DNA of 32,346 nt from Anaerolineae bacterium (GTDB lineage: Bacteria; Chloroflexota; Anaerolineae; B4-G1; SLSP01), in the NCBI GenBank assembly GCA_025454475.1, contig JALOOJ010000020.1, forward strand, positions 1-32,346, read 5' to 3'. Shown one piece after another: positions 1 to 10,400 of this stretch. The translations under genes were made by a program, and so were the position numbers. The notes beneath the pieces were generated by a model. The model ran no database searches, had not been told where the DNA came from, and saw only the letters and a list, made by a program, of their open reading frames with translations. Each line of letters opens with the position of its first letter. The first letter of the stretch is position 1.

Positions 1-717
1 ACCAAGCGACCGGTTCCAGAGGGTGAATGCAAACGCCGAGTTGACGACCGCCAGCCAAGCAATGACGCCCCAAGTGCTCAAGCTGATAGCGGGCCAGCCC
101 TCGATGGCGATCCCGAGTGTCAGCATCACCAAGGCGCCAACGCTCATGCTGATCCCGGTGACGACGACCGGCGATAGCCTCTGGCCGCGGTTGACCCAAC
201 GCCCCAGGAGGGCGGACCCGGCGTTTGCGCACACGGTGAGCGCGGCCATCGTCATCCCCAGGGCACGCCCAGCAAGGATGGTACTGCCAGCGAAGTAGGC
301 CAGCGCTCCACCGATGAAGACGGCCATTCCGAGCCACTGCATACCTGAAGGCAGTTCGTGCAGCGTGACGATGCCCGCAAGGGCAACAAGGACGGGGGAG
401 AAGCTGAACATAAGGCTGAAGGTGACAGCCTCTAGATGACGCAACGTGACGAACTGGCCGCCCTGGGTGAGCGCGTAGAACAGCAGCCCCAGCGCTACGA
501 GCCGGCCCCAGCCCGCTCGCGTCAGCGCATGCACTTCGGTTCTACGCCGCAGCACCGCGGGCAGCAGAACGACTGCTGCAAGCGTGTAGCGGAGCCCAGC
601 GAAGAGCAGCGGTGGGAGCACGGTTAGGGTGCGCTTGATCAATACCCATGAGGTCGACCACAAGAAGGTGACAAAGAGTGCTTGCAGAAGCGCAAGAGTG
701 TGCGGCGCGAATCTCAC
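1..717 (-). CDS. EamA/DMT-family transporter (3' part runs off window start)
   Basis: GTG start at 717 behind AAGGAG with a 5-nt spacer. Reads VRFAPHTLALLQALFVTFLWSTSWVLIKRTLTVLPPLLFAGLRYTLAAVVLLP... and is still open at base 1 (...NSAFAFTLWNRSLG), the typical DMT C-terminal motif. Confidence 0.85.
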   Translation of the reverse strand, partial: MRFAPHTLALLQALFVTFLWSTSWVLIKRTLTVLPPLLFAGLRYTLAAVVLLPAVLRRRTEVHALTRAGWGRLVALGLLFYALTQGGQFVTLRHLEAVTFSLMFSFSPVLVALAGIVTLHELPSGMQWLGMAVFIGGALAYFAGSTILAGRALGMTMAALTVCANAGSALLGRWVNRGQRLSPVVVTGISMSVGALVMLTLGIAIEGWPAISLSTWGVIAWLAVVNSAFAFTLWNRSLG

Positions 718-859
718 GAGAGAGCTCCTTCATCGCGATGCTCTAGCCGATCACACTCCAGGCCCGCGGTCGTTCTCGTGGCGACCGTGCAGATCGGTGC
801 GTGAGGGGTAGGCCGACGAGCCACTTCGCCGCGTCACGGTCTGGTCAATGCACGCATCT

Positions 860-868
860 ATGATACCA
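860..868 (-). promoter_or_regulatory. candidate extended -10 (TGGTATCAT) upstream of the EamA gene
   Basis: Minus strand reads CTATGGTATCATAG about 143 nt upstream of the GTG start. No convincing -35. Confidence 0.35.
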
Positions 869-1056
869 TAGGTCATCAGGCCGATCTCGCAGGCTCTCCG
901 TCTACGCGCAGAGTGCGTGCCAGGATGCTAACATGAACCCGGTGAACCCTCAACGAACAGCACGCCGCTATCTGCACGCCTCGCTCCATGCTCTTGCGTG
1001 GCCTTCGTGCTGACGAAACTCGCCTGCGTCGGCACTGAGCGGGTTGCACTGCCCCA

Positions 1057-1650
1057 ATGCTGAGCGCTGAAGAGCCTGAAGCCAAGACCACGACTGGCGA
1101 TCGCAGGAAGAAGGCGCTCAGTCTGGGGATTCTGGCTGCTTTGGCAGCGTTCCTGGTCGTCGCCATTCTATGGCGAGACAGGCTGAATCTTGCCTGGTTC
1201 CGGACGCTAGGCTACGCCGGCGTCTTTCTGCTCGCGCTGATCGGCAGTTCGACCGTACTCCTCCCCATTCCACATCTGGCCTTCACCTTCGCTATGGGCG
1301 CCGTGCTCAACCCATGGCTTGTGGGCCTTGCGGCCGGAGCGGGCGACGCCCTTGGTGAGATCACGGGCTACGTTGCCGGCTACGCCGTTGAAGATTTTGT
1401 GAACCGGAAGAAGCTCTATGTCAGGCTGAAACACTACATGGAACGCAACGGCGACCTAACCATTTTCCTGCTCTCTGTCTTCACGGTGCCGTTCTTCGAC
1501 CTGGCTGCGATGGCCGGTGGGTTCGTGGGCTACCCCTTGTGGCGGTTTATGCTGGCTACGTGGACAGGCAAGACGATGAAGGCATGCGTCTTTGCGTGGG
1601 CCGGACATCTGGGTCTGGCGTGGGTCGCCCCACTGCTGGGAACCCCATAG
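1057..1650 (+). CDS. VTT/DedA (SNARE-associated) family membrane protein
   Basis: 197 aa with multiple hydrophobic segments. The core LLALIGSSTVLLPIPHLAFTFAMGAVLNPWLVGLAAGAGDALGEITGYVAGY is VTT-like. Confidence 0.75.
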   Translation: MLSAEEPEAKTTTGDRRKKALSLGILAALAAFLVVAILWRDRLNLAWFRTLGYAGVFLLALIGSSTVLLPIPHLAFTFAMGAVLNPWLVGLAAGAGDALGEITGYVAGYAVEDFVNRKKLYVRLKHYMERNGDLTIFLLSVFTVPFFDLAAMAGGFVGYPLWRFMLATWTGKTMKACVFAWAGHLGLAWVAPLLGTP

Positions 1651-1665
1651 CTCAGCACTGCGGGC

Positions 1666-2478
1666 TCACGAGGACAGGCGCGGCAGAGATCGCGCGTCAT
1701 TAAGATCGAACGTCGTCACCAGGAAGGTATGATCGGACGGACGGTCAACGCGGCGAGCGTCGAGGTCAATCCATGCCCGCGTCGATACCGCCGCAAGCGG
1801 TGGGGTCGCCCAGACGTGGTCGATGCGCCAGCCGATGTTCCGCTCGATCGGGTTCCGCGCACGGTAGTCGAAGTAGGTGTACTGGTTGGGTTCGTCAGGA
1901 TGATGCTGGCGGAAGACGTCGACAAGGCCCCAAGCGCGCACGTGTTCCAGCGCCGCTTGCGCATCCGGGTGGAAGTCCACATGGTTACGTAGCCCCACCG
2001 GGTCATAGAGGTCGATGTCGGCGGGCGCCACATTTAGGTCGCCGAGCCAGACCACCGGGTCCGCAGGCGTAAAGCGAGCTTCTAGCCATTCCCTGAACTG
2101 CCTGAACCACGTCAGTTTGTGTTGGAACTCGCTGTGGTCCAACTCGCGACCCTGGGGGACATAGGTGTTCACGATGTTCAGACCCGCGATCCGCGTGTAC
2201 AGCAAGCGCGGCGCGTCGACCCCGTCATCAAATCCGGCCTGCGTCAGCGTCGGAACAGTCTTGCTGATTGTGGCGACGCCGGCATGCGCCTTCTGTCCCG
2301 CGTAGACGACGTTGTAGCCCGCGGCCTCGATGGGGTCACGGGGGAAGTCCGGATCCTGCACTTTGGTCTCTTGCACACAGAGAACGTCGACCTGTTCGCG
2401 GGCCAGCCAATCAAGGATCTGGTCGAGACGAGCGCGTATTGAGTTGGCGTTGAACGTGGCGATGCTGAACTGGGTCAC
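1666..2478 (-). CDS. xthA: Exodeoxyribonuclease III
   Basis: 270 aa. ATFNANSIRARLDQILDWL, CVQETKVQD, WLGDLNVAP and PSDHTFL are ExoIII/EEP-family motifs. Confidence 0.93.
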   Translation of the reverse strand: MTQFSIATFNANSIRARLDQILDWLAREQVDVLCVQETKVQDPDFPRDPIEAAGYNVVYAGQKAHAGVATISKTVPTLTQAGFDDGVDAPRLLYTRIAGLNIVNTYVPQGRELDHSEFQHKLTWFRQFREWLEARFTPADPVVWLGDLNVAPADIDLYDPVGLRNHVDFHPDAQAALEHVRAWGLVDVFRQHHPDEPNQYTYFDYRARNPIERNIGWRIDHVWATPPLAAVSTRAWIDLDARRVDRPSDHTFLVTTFDLNDARSLPRLSS

Positions 2479-3023
2479 GATCCGTCTCCTTCGCTAGTGC
2501 CTGGACCCTCGATCTCCGAGATAGCTTGCTCTGGGGTCTTGTTGCCATACATAACGGAGAGCAACCCCGGCAGGTAGAAGTCCATCGTATGGACTGCCGG
2601 ATAGATGGCGTTCCTCATCAAGCCCGGCGTGAGGGTCTCGCCTTCGAAGTCGAGGCTGCTCCTGAAGCGGACCTCGCCGTCAACGTGGTCGAGCTCGAAG
2701 CAACCGATGCGCAGCCCGTAGTTCGCGCGGGTGATGTACTCGACAACGGCGGACAACACCTGTGCCGGCGCTTTGATCGGAGCAATCACATAGAACAGAA
2801 ACTGCTCCAGGTCCACGCGGATCTGTGCGTAGCAACGGACGTCGCCGTGCTCTCCCGAGTAGTAGACGCGGTAGATGGGTTGATCGTCCATCCGCTGTGG
2901 GTGCCAATCATCGTCACGCAGGAACTCACCCAGCGTGGCGAAGGCGTGCCAGCCACTCGCGTGATCCGTAGCAACCGATGGGGAGACCTGCACGTCGCCG
3001 TCGGAATCCGTCGGCTCAACCAT
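2475..3023 (-). CDS. YbjN domain-containing protein
   Basis: 182 aa. The pattern YRVYYSGEHGDVRCYAQIRVDLEQFLFYVIAP...RANYGLRIGCFELDHVDGEVRFRSSLDFEG resembles YbjN. It overlaps the xthA start by 4 nt (ATGA). Confidence 0.65.
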   Translation of the reverse strand: MVEPTDSDGDVQVSPSVATDHASGWHAFATLGEFLRDDDWHPQRMDDQPIYRVYYSGEHGDVRCYAQIRVDLEQFLFYVIAPIKAPAQVLSAVVEYITRANYGLRIGCFELDHVDGEVRFRSSLDFEGETLTPGLMRNAIYPAVHTMDFYLPGLLSVMYGNKTPEQAISEIEGPGTSEGDGS

Positions 3024-3061
3024 ACGACGTCTCCATTCTTAGCCCTGTCGTGAGACCGTTC

Positions 3062-4060
3062 TCAGGAGGTGGGCCAGAACTCGAAGAGCGAGCCGACCGA
3101 CTCCCCCTGCACATTGCAGCGGATCACCTCGCCGAAAATGCGGGCGACAGACAGCACCTTTAACCGTTCGGGCCAACGGTCAGCGGGGAGCGGGACCGTG
3201 TCCGTAATGATGATCTCATCGATAGCATCGATGGCGTTGAGCCGCTCGACGGCGGGACCGGTGAACAGCCCATGTGTGCCCACCACAGTCACTCGCCCGA
3301 TGTTGTGTTCGCGCTGCATCTTGGCGACGACCTCGGCGATCGTACCCGCGGTAGCGATCTCGTCGTCGACCACGATCACGTCCTTGTTGCGAACGTCCCC
3401 CATGATCCCGGTGATAGCGACCGTGTTGTCACTGAGGCGTATCTTCTCGCCCGCAGCCATAGGCACGTTGAGCGCCTTGGCGAGCTTGCCGGTGCGCTTG
3501 GCATGGCCCACGTCCGGCGCGACGAGCACCGAGTTGCTCAGGTCTTTTTTGCGCAGGTGCTCAAGGAAGGCCGAGTGTGCAGTCAGGTGATCTGTCGGCA
3601 CGGTGAAGAAGCCGTGTACCTGGGGCGAGTGCAACGTCATTGTAATCACCTGCGTGGCGCCCGCGGTCACGAGCATGTCGGCCACGAGGCGGGCGGCGAT
3701 TGATATGCGAGGCGCATCCTTCTTGTCGGATCGTGCATAGGAATAGTAGGGTATTATGGCGCAGACATCCTTGGCTGCCCCGCTACGGGCGATGTCCAGC
3801 ATGAGCAGGAGCTCTAGCAGGTTGTCGCTGCAGGGCGGCGACAAGGGTTGCACAATAAAGACCTGTTTGCCCCGGACGCTTCTTCCGAGCTGAACGTAGA
3901 AGTCATCGTTGGAGAACTTGCTGATTGTGGTTGGCGAGAGTTCAAGCCCAAGGTAAGTGGCGATCGCCCGCGCCAGGTCGGGGTGGGCTGATCCGCTGAA
4001 CATAAGGACGTCGTGAAGCGCGGAGTTGGGCTGGGTGCTGATGGGGGTGTCTTGACTCAA
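3062..4060 (-). CDS. prs: Ribose-phosphate pyrophosphokinase
   Basis: Contains MFSGSAHPDLARAIATYLG, the IPYYSYARSDKKD active site, and VIVVDDEIATAGTI (PRPP loop). The TTG start at 4060 sits behind AAGGAG. The longer ORF-track start at 4111 lies at the predicted transcription start and is less likely. Confidence 0.93.
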   Translation of the reverse strand: MSQDTPISTQPNSALHDVLMFSGSAHPDLARAIATYLGLELSPTTISKFSNDDFYVQLGRSVRGKQVFIVQPLSPPCSDNLLELLLMLDIARSGAAKDVCAIIPYYSYARSDKKDAPRISIAARLVADMLVTAGATQVITMTLHSPQVHGFFTVPTDHLTAHSAFLEHLRKKDLSNSVLVAPDVGHAKRTGKLAKALNVPMAAGEKIRLSDNTVAITGIMGDVRNKDVIVVDDEIATAGTIAEVVAKMQREHNIGRVTVVGTHGLFTGPAVERLNAIDAIDEIIITDTVPLPADRWPERLKVLSVARIFGEVIRCNVQGESVGSLFEFWPTS

Positions 4061-4119
4061 TGCTCGCTCCTTCTGTCTGGGCCGTCCGGCGTCCTCGGAG
4101 CCCGGGGGCACCTGCTCCT

Positions 4120-4147
4120 ATTCTACGGTTCAATTCCTCAGCGTCAA
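4120..4147 (-). promoter_or_regulatory. Candidate prs promoter (TTGACG-16-TAGAAT)
   Basis: Minus strand reads TTGACGCTGAGGAATTGAACCGTAGAAT. The -35 overlaps the stop codon of the upstream S9 peptidase. Confidence 0.6.
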
Positions 4148-6090
4148 CCGAGATTGCGGATCGGCACGGGTTCGATGGCGTCGGCGGGCTCAAAGCCGAA
4201 GATTCGCCCATAGAACCACAGTTCCGCATCGAGGGCGCGTTTGATGTTGTCGGCGCGACGGAAGCCGTGTTGCTCGCCCTCAAAGGCCAGATAGGCTACG
4301 GGGATGCCCTTACGATCTAGTGCCGCTACCATCTCCTCAGCCTGGGCGGGCGGAACCACCTTGTCCTCTAGCCCCTGGAAGAAGATCACGGGGCAGTTGA
4401 TGCCATCGATGTGGTGTATCGGCGAGCGAGCGGTGTAAAGGTCGAGCCGCTCGGGATAGGGACCGACAAGGCGATCGAGGTAGCGCGACTCAAACTTGTG
4501 CGTGTCGCGCGCCAACCCGGCGAGGTCGCCGACGCCATAATGGCTGGCGCCGACGTGGAAGACGTTGCGGAAAGCCAACGCGCTCAAGGTTGTGTAGCCA
4601 CCGGCGCTGCCACCCCGGATTGCGAGCCGGCTCCCATCGACGCGATCGTGCGCTACCAAGTGTCGCGCCCCGTTAATGCAGTCGTCGACGTCAACGATGC
4701 CCCACCGATCCCGAAGCAGGTTGCGGTAGGCACGACCGTACCCAGTACTGCCGCCGTAGTTGACGTCAAGTACTGCGAAGCCTCGGCTTGTCCAGAACTG
4801 GATGCCCAGGCTTAGCGCACTAGAGGTAGCACCCGTGGGGCCGCCGTGGGAGAAGACGATGAGCGGTGGCCTGTCGCCCTCGGGTGCGGCGAAGTCGGGA
4901 TTCACCGGTGGATAGAAGAGACCATACGCGGTGCGGTCCTCCTCTGAGGGGAAGGCCAATGACTCCGGCGCCGAGAGGTAGGTTGCGTCGATCTCAAGCG
5001 CGGTTGTACTTCTGAGAACAGTATGGGCACGGGTCGCTAGATTGATGGCGACGATGGCACCTGGGAGTGTCGGAGCACCACCCCGGAACACGACGCGCTG
5101 CCCATCGGTCGCGACCCCGCTGAGACTGGTGTAGGGTGTAACGATCTCTGTTGGCGTGCCCGTGCCGACGTCTATCAGCGCGAGGTGGTCGATGCCCTGG
5201 TTGGTGTAGATGCACACGATCGTAGTGAGGTCAACGTAAGCGTAGGTCGCTAGACCGAAGACCCACTGGGGCAAACCGAACTCCGCTTCCATCTGCAGGA
5301 CGCATCGCACGGTGTCTCGCTCCCATCGGTAGATATTCCACCAATCAGTACGATCTGACACGAAGGTCAGGATGCCATCCGGCGACCAGGTGGGGCAGAA
5401 GATTGACTCGTCAACGCCCCCGGCTACGAGCTGCGCGTCTACACACCTCCCGTCTCCATCAATGCGAGCGACCCAGAGCTCGGTTCCATCCCAGGGCATG
5501 TTGGGGTGGTTCCAGGTGAGCCAGGCCAGGCAGCTGCCGTCGGGGCTCAGCCTGGGAGCGGCGTAGAAGTCGTTGCCCGTGACCAACACCTCGTGAGATC
5601 CGTCGGAAAGTGACACCGCGATCACTGCATTGGCAGGATAGCCGCCATTGGACCTCAGCGTTGCATCGCTGTGGTCCTCGCCAATGCAGATGATGCGGCC
5701 GCGCCCTGCGTCCATCGTTCCATCGGCGAAGCGCATCGGCGCGGACGGTGTGAGCGGCTCCGGGGTCTCTCCGGGAAGCGCTCGATAGAGCCGCTGATCC
5801 GCGTAGTTTGAGAAGTAAGTGGCACTCTGATGGATCAGAACGGCGCCCCCGCCGTACTCGTGGACCCGCGTCCGTGCATTGAAGGGCGGCGGCGTCACCT
5901 CGGCGACGAGGCCGTCGCCGGTGCGCTTGACGACAACCTGGCGGCCACCTTCAGCTGGGCGGCCCTCCAGCCAGTAGGTGTCGGCACCATCCAGCAGGGC
6001 GGAGCCAAGGCTGATCGTGCTTGAGACGATCAGGTCTGAGGTTATCGGCGATACCCATTCACCATAGGGGGAAATCCTGCGTTGGGACAT
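4144..6090 (-). CDS. S9-family prolyl oligopeptidase-like peptidase
   Basis: 648 aa: beta-propeller-like N-terminal part, then an alpha/beta-hydrolase with VFSHGGPTGATSS, the GGSAGGYTTL nucleophile elbow, QGLEDKVVPPAQAEEM and EGEQHGF (His). Confidence 0.92.
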   Translation of the reverse strand: MSQRRISPYGEWVSPITSDLIVSSTISLGSALLDGADTYWLEGRPAEGGRQVVVKRTGDGLVAEVTPPPFNARTRVHEYGGGAVLIHQSATYFSNYADQRLYRALPGETPEPLTPSAPMRFADGTMDAGRGRIICIGEDHSDATLRSNGGYPANAVIAVSLSDGSHEVLVTGNDFYAAPRLSPDGSCLAWLTWNHPNMPWDGTELWVARIDGDGRCVDAQLVAGGVDESIFCPTWSPDGILTFVSDRTDWWNIYRWERDTVRCVLQMEAEFGLPQWVFGLATYAYVDLTTIVCIYTNQGIDHLALIDVGTGTPTEIVTPYTSLSGVATDGQRVVFRGGAPTLPGAIVAINLATRAHTVLRSTTALEIDATYLSAPESLAFPSEEDRTAYGLFYPPVNPDFAAPEGDRPPLIVFSHGGPTGATSSALSLGIQFWTSRGFAVLDVNYGGSTGYGRAYRNLLRDRWGIVDVDDCINGARHLVAHDRVDGSRLAIRGGSAGGYTTLSALAFRNVFHVGASHYGVGDLAGLARDTHKFESRYLDRLVGPYPERLDLYTARSPIHHIDGINCPVIFFQGLEDKVVPPAQAEEMVAALDRKGIPVAYLAFEGEQHGFRRADNIKRALDAELWFYGRIFGFEPADAIEPVPIRNLG

Positions 6091-6233
6091 AGCGCTGCTC
6101 CTTTGCTTGTTACGAGAGCCACAGTCTAGTCCTCAATGGCGCTATGTCCAGCAGTTGGCTGACGGCCTGGTGCCGCGGACGTGCTGAAGCGCCCTGGAAT
6201 TCAGCGCGAGCCTCGTTACGGATCCGGCTCGTC

Positions 6234-6261
6234 TTGACATGGGTCGGATACCGGTTATAAA
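6234..6261 (+). promoter_or_regulatory. Sigma70-like promoter TTGACA-16-TATAAA for the methyltransferase
   Basis: TTGACATGGGTCGGATACCGGTTATAAA; the predicted TSS is about 17 nt upstream of ATG 6285. Confidence 0.7.
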
Positions 6262-6284
6262 CGCGGGATAGGCTCGCTAGCGCC

Positions 6285-7385
6285 ATGGCACAGAACACCT
6301 CGGACCCTGAGATCAGCTACACGAAGGTTGACCGGCACGCGCTTCAGGCCCTGCTTGAGGCGTGTTTGGCGGCAACAGAACTCGCACAGGTGCGTGAGCT
6401 TGTCGCAGCCTATCGCCTTGCCACTGTAGGCGCTGCCGCGATGCTGCGCCCCGAGTTTGCGCCCCAAGACCCGGACACTGTTCTGCTGCAGCGTGACGTT
6501 TTCATACGCGAGCTCGATCAGGTTCTGGAAGCTCGTACGCTGGGACGTGCGGCATACTACCTACGGCGGCTGGAAAAGAGCACCGGCGAGGCCCGCACCT
6601 GCGAGGTCAATGATGTCAACCTGAACCGCTGGAAAGAGTACGACGAGATCCTCACCGACAGCCTGTGGGTGATGGATCGCCGCGACACGTCAGGTGCCCA
6701 CCGTGGCTGGTATTGGGGCAATTTCGTCCCGCAGATCCCGCACCAGATGATGCTGCGCTACACGAAGGCCCGCGATTGGGTGCTCGACCCCTTCGCGGGA
6801 AGCGGGACCACACTGATCGAGTGTCGGCGGTTGGGGCGTCACGGGATCGGCGTCGAACTCAACCCCGAGGTGGCTGCTCGTGCGGCTAAGTCGTTGGCGA
6901 GCGAGCCCAATCCTCATGCAATAACCACGGATATCGTGGTGGGCGATAGCGCCGCGATTGACTACACGTCGTTGCTCAGGGCTTACGAGATTGAGTATGT
7001 GCAGCTTCTGATTCTCCACCCACCGTACCACGACATCATCCAGTTCTCGCGCCACGACGCGGACCTATCGAATGCCGCAAGCGTCGACGCCTTCGTCGAC
7101 CAATTCGCCGCGGTTGTGGCGCGTGCGCGAGCAGCACTGGCACCGCGGCGCTATCTTGCGGTGATAATTGGTGACAAGTACCAGGATGGAGAATGGATTC
7201 CGCTCGGTTTTCGTGCGATGCAGGCAGTGATGGCCCAGGGGTGTACGCTGAAGAGCATTGTGGTCAAGAACCTTGACCGAACTAGAGCGAAGCGCGAGCA
7301 GCAGGCGCTATGGCGGTATCGGGCGCTTGCCGGGGGCTTCTATGTTTTCAAGCACGAGTACATCTTTGTGTTCCAGACGCCATAG
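6285..7385 (+). CDS. Amino-type DNA methyltransferase (N4-cytosine/N6-adenine)
   Basis: 366 aa. NFVPQIPHQMMLRYTKARDWVLDPFAGSGTTLIECRRLGRHGIGVELNPE (motifs X-I), LILHPPYHDIIQFS (motif IV), KHEYIFVFQ near the C-terminus. Confidence 0.88.
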   Translation: MAQNTSDPEISYTKVDRHALQALLEACLAATELAQVRELVAAYRLATVGAAAMLRPEFAPQDPDTVLLQRDVFIRELDQVLEARTLGRAAYYLRRLEKSTGEARTCEVNDVNLNRWKEYDEILTDSLWVMDRRDTSGAHRGWYWGNFVPQIPHQMMLRYTKARDWVLDPFAGSGTTLIECRRLGRHGIGVELNPEVAARAAKSLASEPNPHAITTDIVVGDSAAIDYTSLLRAYEIEYVQLLILHPPYHDIIQFSRHDADLSNAASVDAFVDQFAAVVARARAALAPRRYLAVIIGDKYQDGEWIPLGFRAMQAVMAQGCTLKSIVVKNLDRTRAKREQQALWRYRALAGGFYVFKHEYIFVFQTP

Positions 7386-7388
7386 GGT

Positions 7389-7416
7389 TTGCACGATTTG
7401 GGAATCATCCTAGAAT
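7389..7416 (+). promoter_or_regulatory. Candidate promoter TTGCAC-16-TAGAAT for the histidine kinase operon
   Basis: TTGCACGATTTGGGAATCATCCTAGAAT lies just after the methyltransferase stop. Confidence 0.5.
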
Positions 7417-7483
7417 CGGCATCGACGGCGTGTCACGGATGCAAATGAGCCGTCCCACAACGACCGCAAAGGAGCGGTGGACA

Positions 7484-10400
7484 ATGGATCTGAGTCCCGT
7501 GGATACCTCGGACGGCGAGCTTCCTTCCGACGCGGATGCGCCTGCCGGGGACACGTCCCTTTCACGTATATTGCGGGTGGCGTCAGAGATTTCCGAGCAG
7601 GCCGCCGCGATCCTGGACCCTGATGCACTATTGAGCGCTGTCGTCCCACTGCTGAAGGGGGCGTTTGGTTTCCAGTCCGTCTATGTCTACACTGCTGACC
7701 CTGAGAGCCGAATACTGCGCCTGGTATCCGGGTGCGGTCTGGCAGGGCCAGAGGGGCCATCCCGCGGCCATCGGGTTCACACGGATAGTGAAGATAGCCC
7801 GGTCGCTCAGGCGGTTCGCACTCGAGCGCCTGTGGCGTCAAGTGCCGCGACTGAGGCGATGGCTCCTTCGCCGAACGCACTGCCTTCCGAGGCGTGGTCT
7901 GGGCTGGCGCTGCCGATGATCGCGGGCCACGATGTGCTGGGGGTCCTGGACGTGCAGCATGCTGGTACCGAGTTGGCTCTGCCGGCTTACCAGGATGTGC
8001 TGGTTTGGCTTGGCGGGCAAATCGCCACAGCGCTGCGAAACGCTCGGCACGTGCAGCACCTGTCGCAGAAGCTTGAGGAGACGCAGGATCGGCTGGAAGT
8101 TGCCCAGGCCTTCAGTGGAGCTCAGACTGAGCGAGCCGTCGTCGACGCGCTGATGGCACACGCGCTCGCGCCCGAGGGTGTGTCTGCGCTGCTCGGGCTC
8201 GTACTTGATTCCCCGGACGGGACTCGATTCCGAGCCGCCCGGCACGTTCCCACCGAAGGCGCCTCGAGGCGGCAAAGCGCCGACCCGGTGCTCTTGAGCG
8301 TGCTGGAAGATGAGGATCTCACCAAGCTTCTCGGAAGGAGCGGCGAGTTCCTTACCGAGCGCGGACCCGACGACAGACGGCTGCCCGAGGTGCTTCGGAC
8401 CCGCTTGGGGGCTGCGGGAGTGGATCAGCTTCTTGCGCTGCCGCTGCGGATTCGGGACCAGTGGCTGGGTGTGCTCATCGTCGCTGCGCGGGTTCCTTTT
8501 GTCCTAGTCGACCAGGTGCGCCGGAGATACCGCGCGCTGGCAGAGCAGGGCGCCCTGGCCCTGCAGCAGGCTCAGCTTCGTGATCGCCTGAGCCTGACGC
8601 AGTTCTCGGTGGACCAAGCCCCGACCGCGATTCTGTGGATCCGACCCGACGGGACGCTCTCTTCGGTGAATGCCACTGCTTGTGCACTGCTGGGGTATAC
8701 GCGGGCGGAGATGCTGGCTCTGCCGTCGATCGCGGCGCTTGACCCCAAGATGATCGCGCGCGCATGGCAAGCGCACTGGGCCAAAGTGAAGCAGGAGCGC
8801 CGGTTCACAATTGTGACCGACTACCAGACCAAAGACAAGGCGCTAATCCCGGTTGAGGTCACTGCGAACTACTTGCGCTATGCAGGTGAGGAGTTCAACT
8901 GCGTCTATGTTCAGGATGTGTCCGAGCGGCTTGCCGCGCAGAAGACAGCGGAGCGGTTCACGGTGCAGTTGCGTACAGCAGCGGAGATCGCTGAACAGAT
9001 CGGCACTATTCTGGACACCGATGCCCTCCTTGCGGCCGTGATTCCGCTGCTCAAGGAGCGGTTTGGGCTGTATCACGCGCACTTCTACCGGCTGGAGGCC
9101 GACACCCTGGTATTGCGCGCAGGTTATGGGCGGATCGGAAAGATCATGGTCCAGCAGGTGCACGCCATTCCACTGGGCCACCCACACAGCCTTGTGGCGC
9201 GAGCGGCGACCACGCGAGAGCCAGTGCTGGTCAATGATGTCACGAAGTCGCCGGACTTTCTGCCCAACCTGCTCCTGCCGCAGACGCAGGCTGAGTTGGC
9301 TGTTCCCATCGTCTTCGGTGAGCAGGTGCTGGGCGTGTTCGACGTACAGTCGGATGAGCGGGATCACTTCACGCTGTCGGATCTCGATGTGTTCCGAAGC
9401 TTGGCCGGGCAACTCGCCAACGCCCTTACCAGCGCGCGGCTTTTCGAGCAGCAGGTGGACATGCAGCGCGAGCTGCGCAGATCGGTGCAAACGGTCCGCG
9501 CGATCTTTGACGCGATGACTGAGGGCATCCTGGTCACTGACATGATGGGCCGGATCAGTGACCTGAACGAGGCTGCGTTGCGGCTGTTCGGTTATGAGAC
9601 GCGTGACGAGTTGTTGGGCCGAAGTGCAATGGACCTCGTGACAAAATCCGGTTGGTCACGAATGGCCGAGGCCACTAGCACGGCCCTGGCATCGGGCTGT
9701 GGGCAGAGCCAGGAATATACGATGGTGCGCCGCGATGGCACAACGTTCGACGCGGAGCAGAGCGCAACGCTGCTATGGGACGCAAGTGGCGAGCCTCAGG
9801 GTGTGGTGTCCATCACGCGTGACATCACAGACCGGCGGCGCGCTCGCCGTGAGACACTTCGGTTCCAGGCGCTGGCCGAGAATGCCGTCGACGCCATCAT
9901 GTTGGCTGACTTCGCCGGGCGCATTTCCTATGCGAACGCAGCGTGCCTGGACCTATTTGGCTACGTCCATGCGCCCTACGACTTGCTGGGTCGGAGCATC
10001 GCCAACTGCTGGCCTGAGGATCAGGTCTTGGTCCTGTTAGAAGAGGTACTCCCGGCAGCCGGCGCTGGAGGGTGGCGCGGCGAGGTAACACAGATGCGTC
10101 GCGATGGGAGCTCATTCGATGCTTCCCTCACCTTCTTTGCGGTGAGTGGCGAGAGAGGTGAACCCCTGGGCGTGGCGACGATCGTGCGCGACATCACCGA
10201 GCGCAAGCGTGCTGAGACCGATCTGCGCCGGTTTGCGATCCAGCTGCGCACGGCTGCGGACGTCTCGGCTCAGGTCACGACAATCCTTGACCCGACCCGG
10301 CTGTTGGAGGCCGTGGTACCGCTGGTTCAGGAGCGCTTCGGACTCTACCATGTACACGTCTATACGCTCGACCCTGAGACCCGGCGTCTGGTAATGCGCG

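Noticed and set aside
7310-7483. N-terminal extension of the histidine kinase in the ORF track
   Set aside because: It overlaps the methyltransferase, and a promoter (7389-7416) and a Shine-Dalgarno at 7469-7474 support the ATG at 7484.
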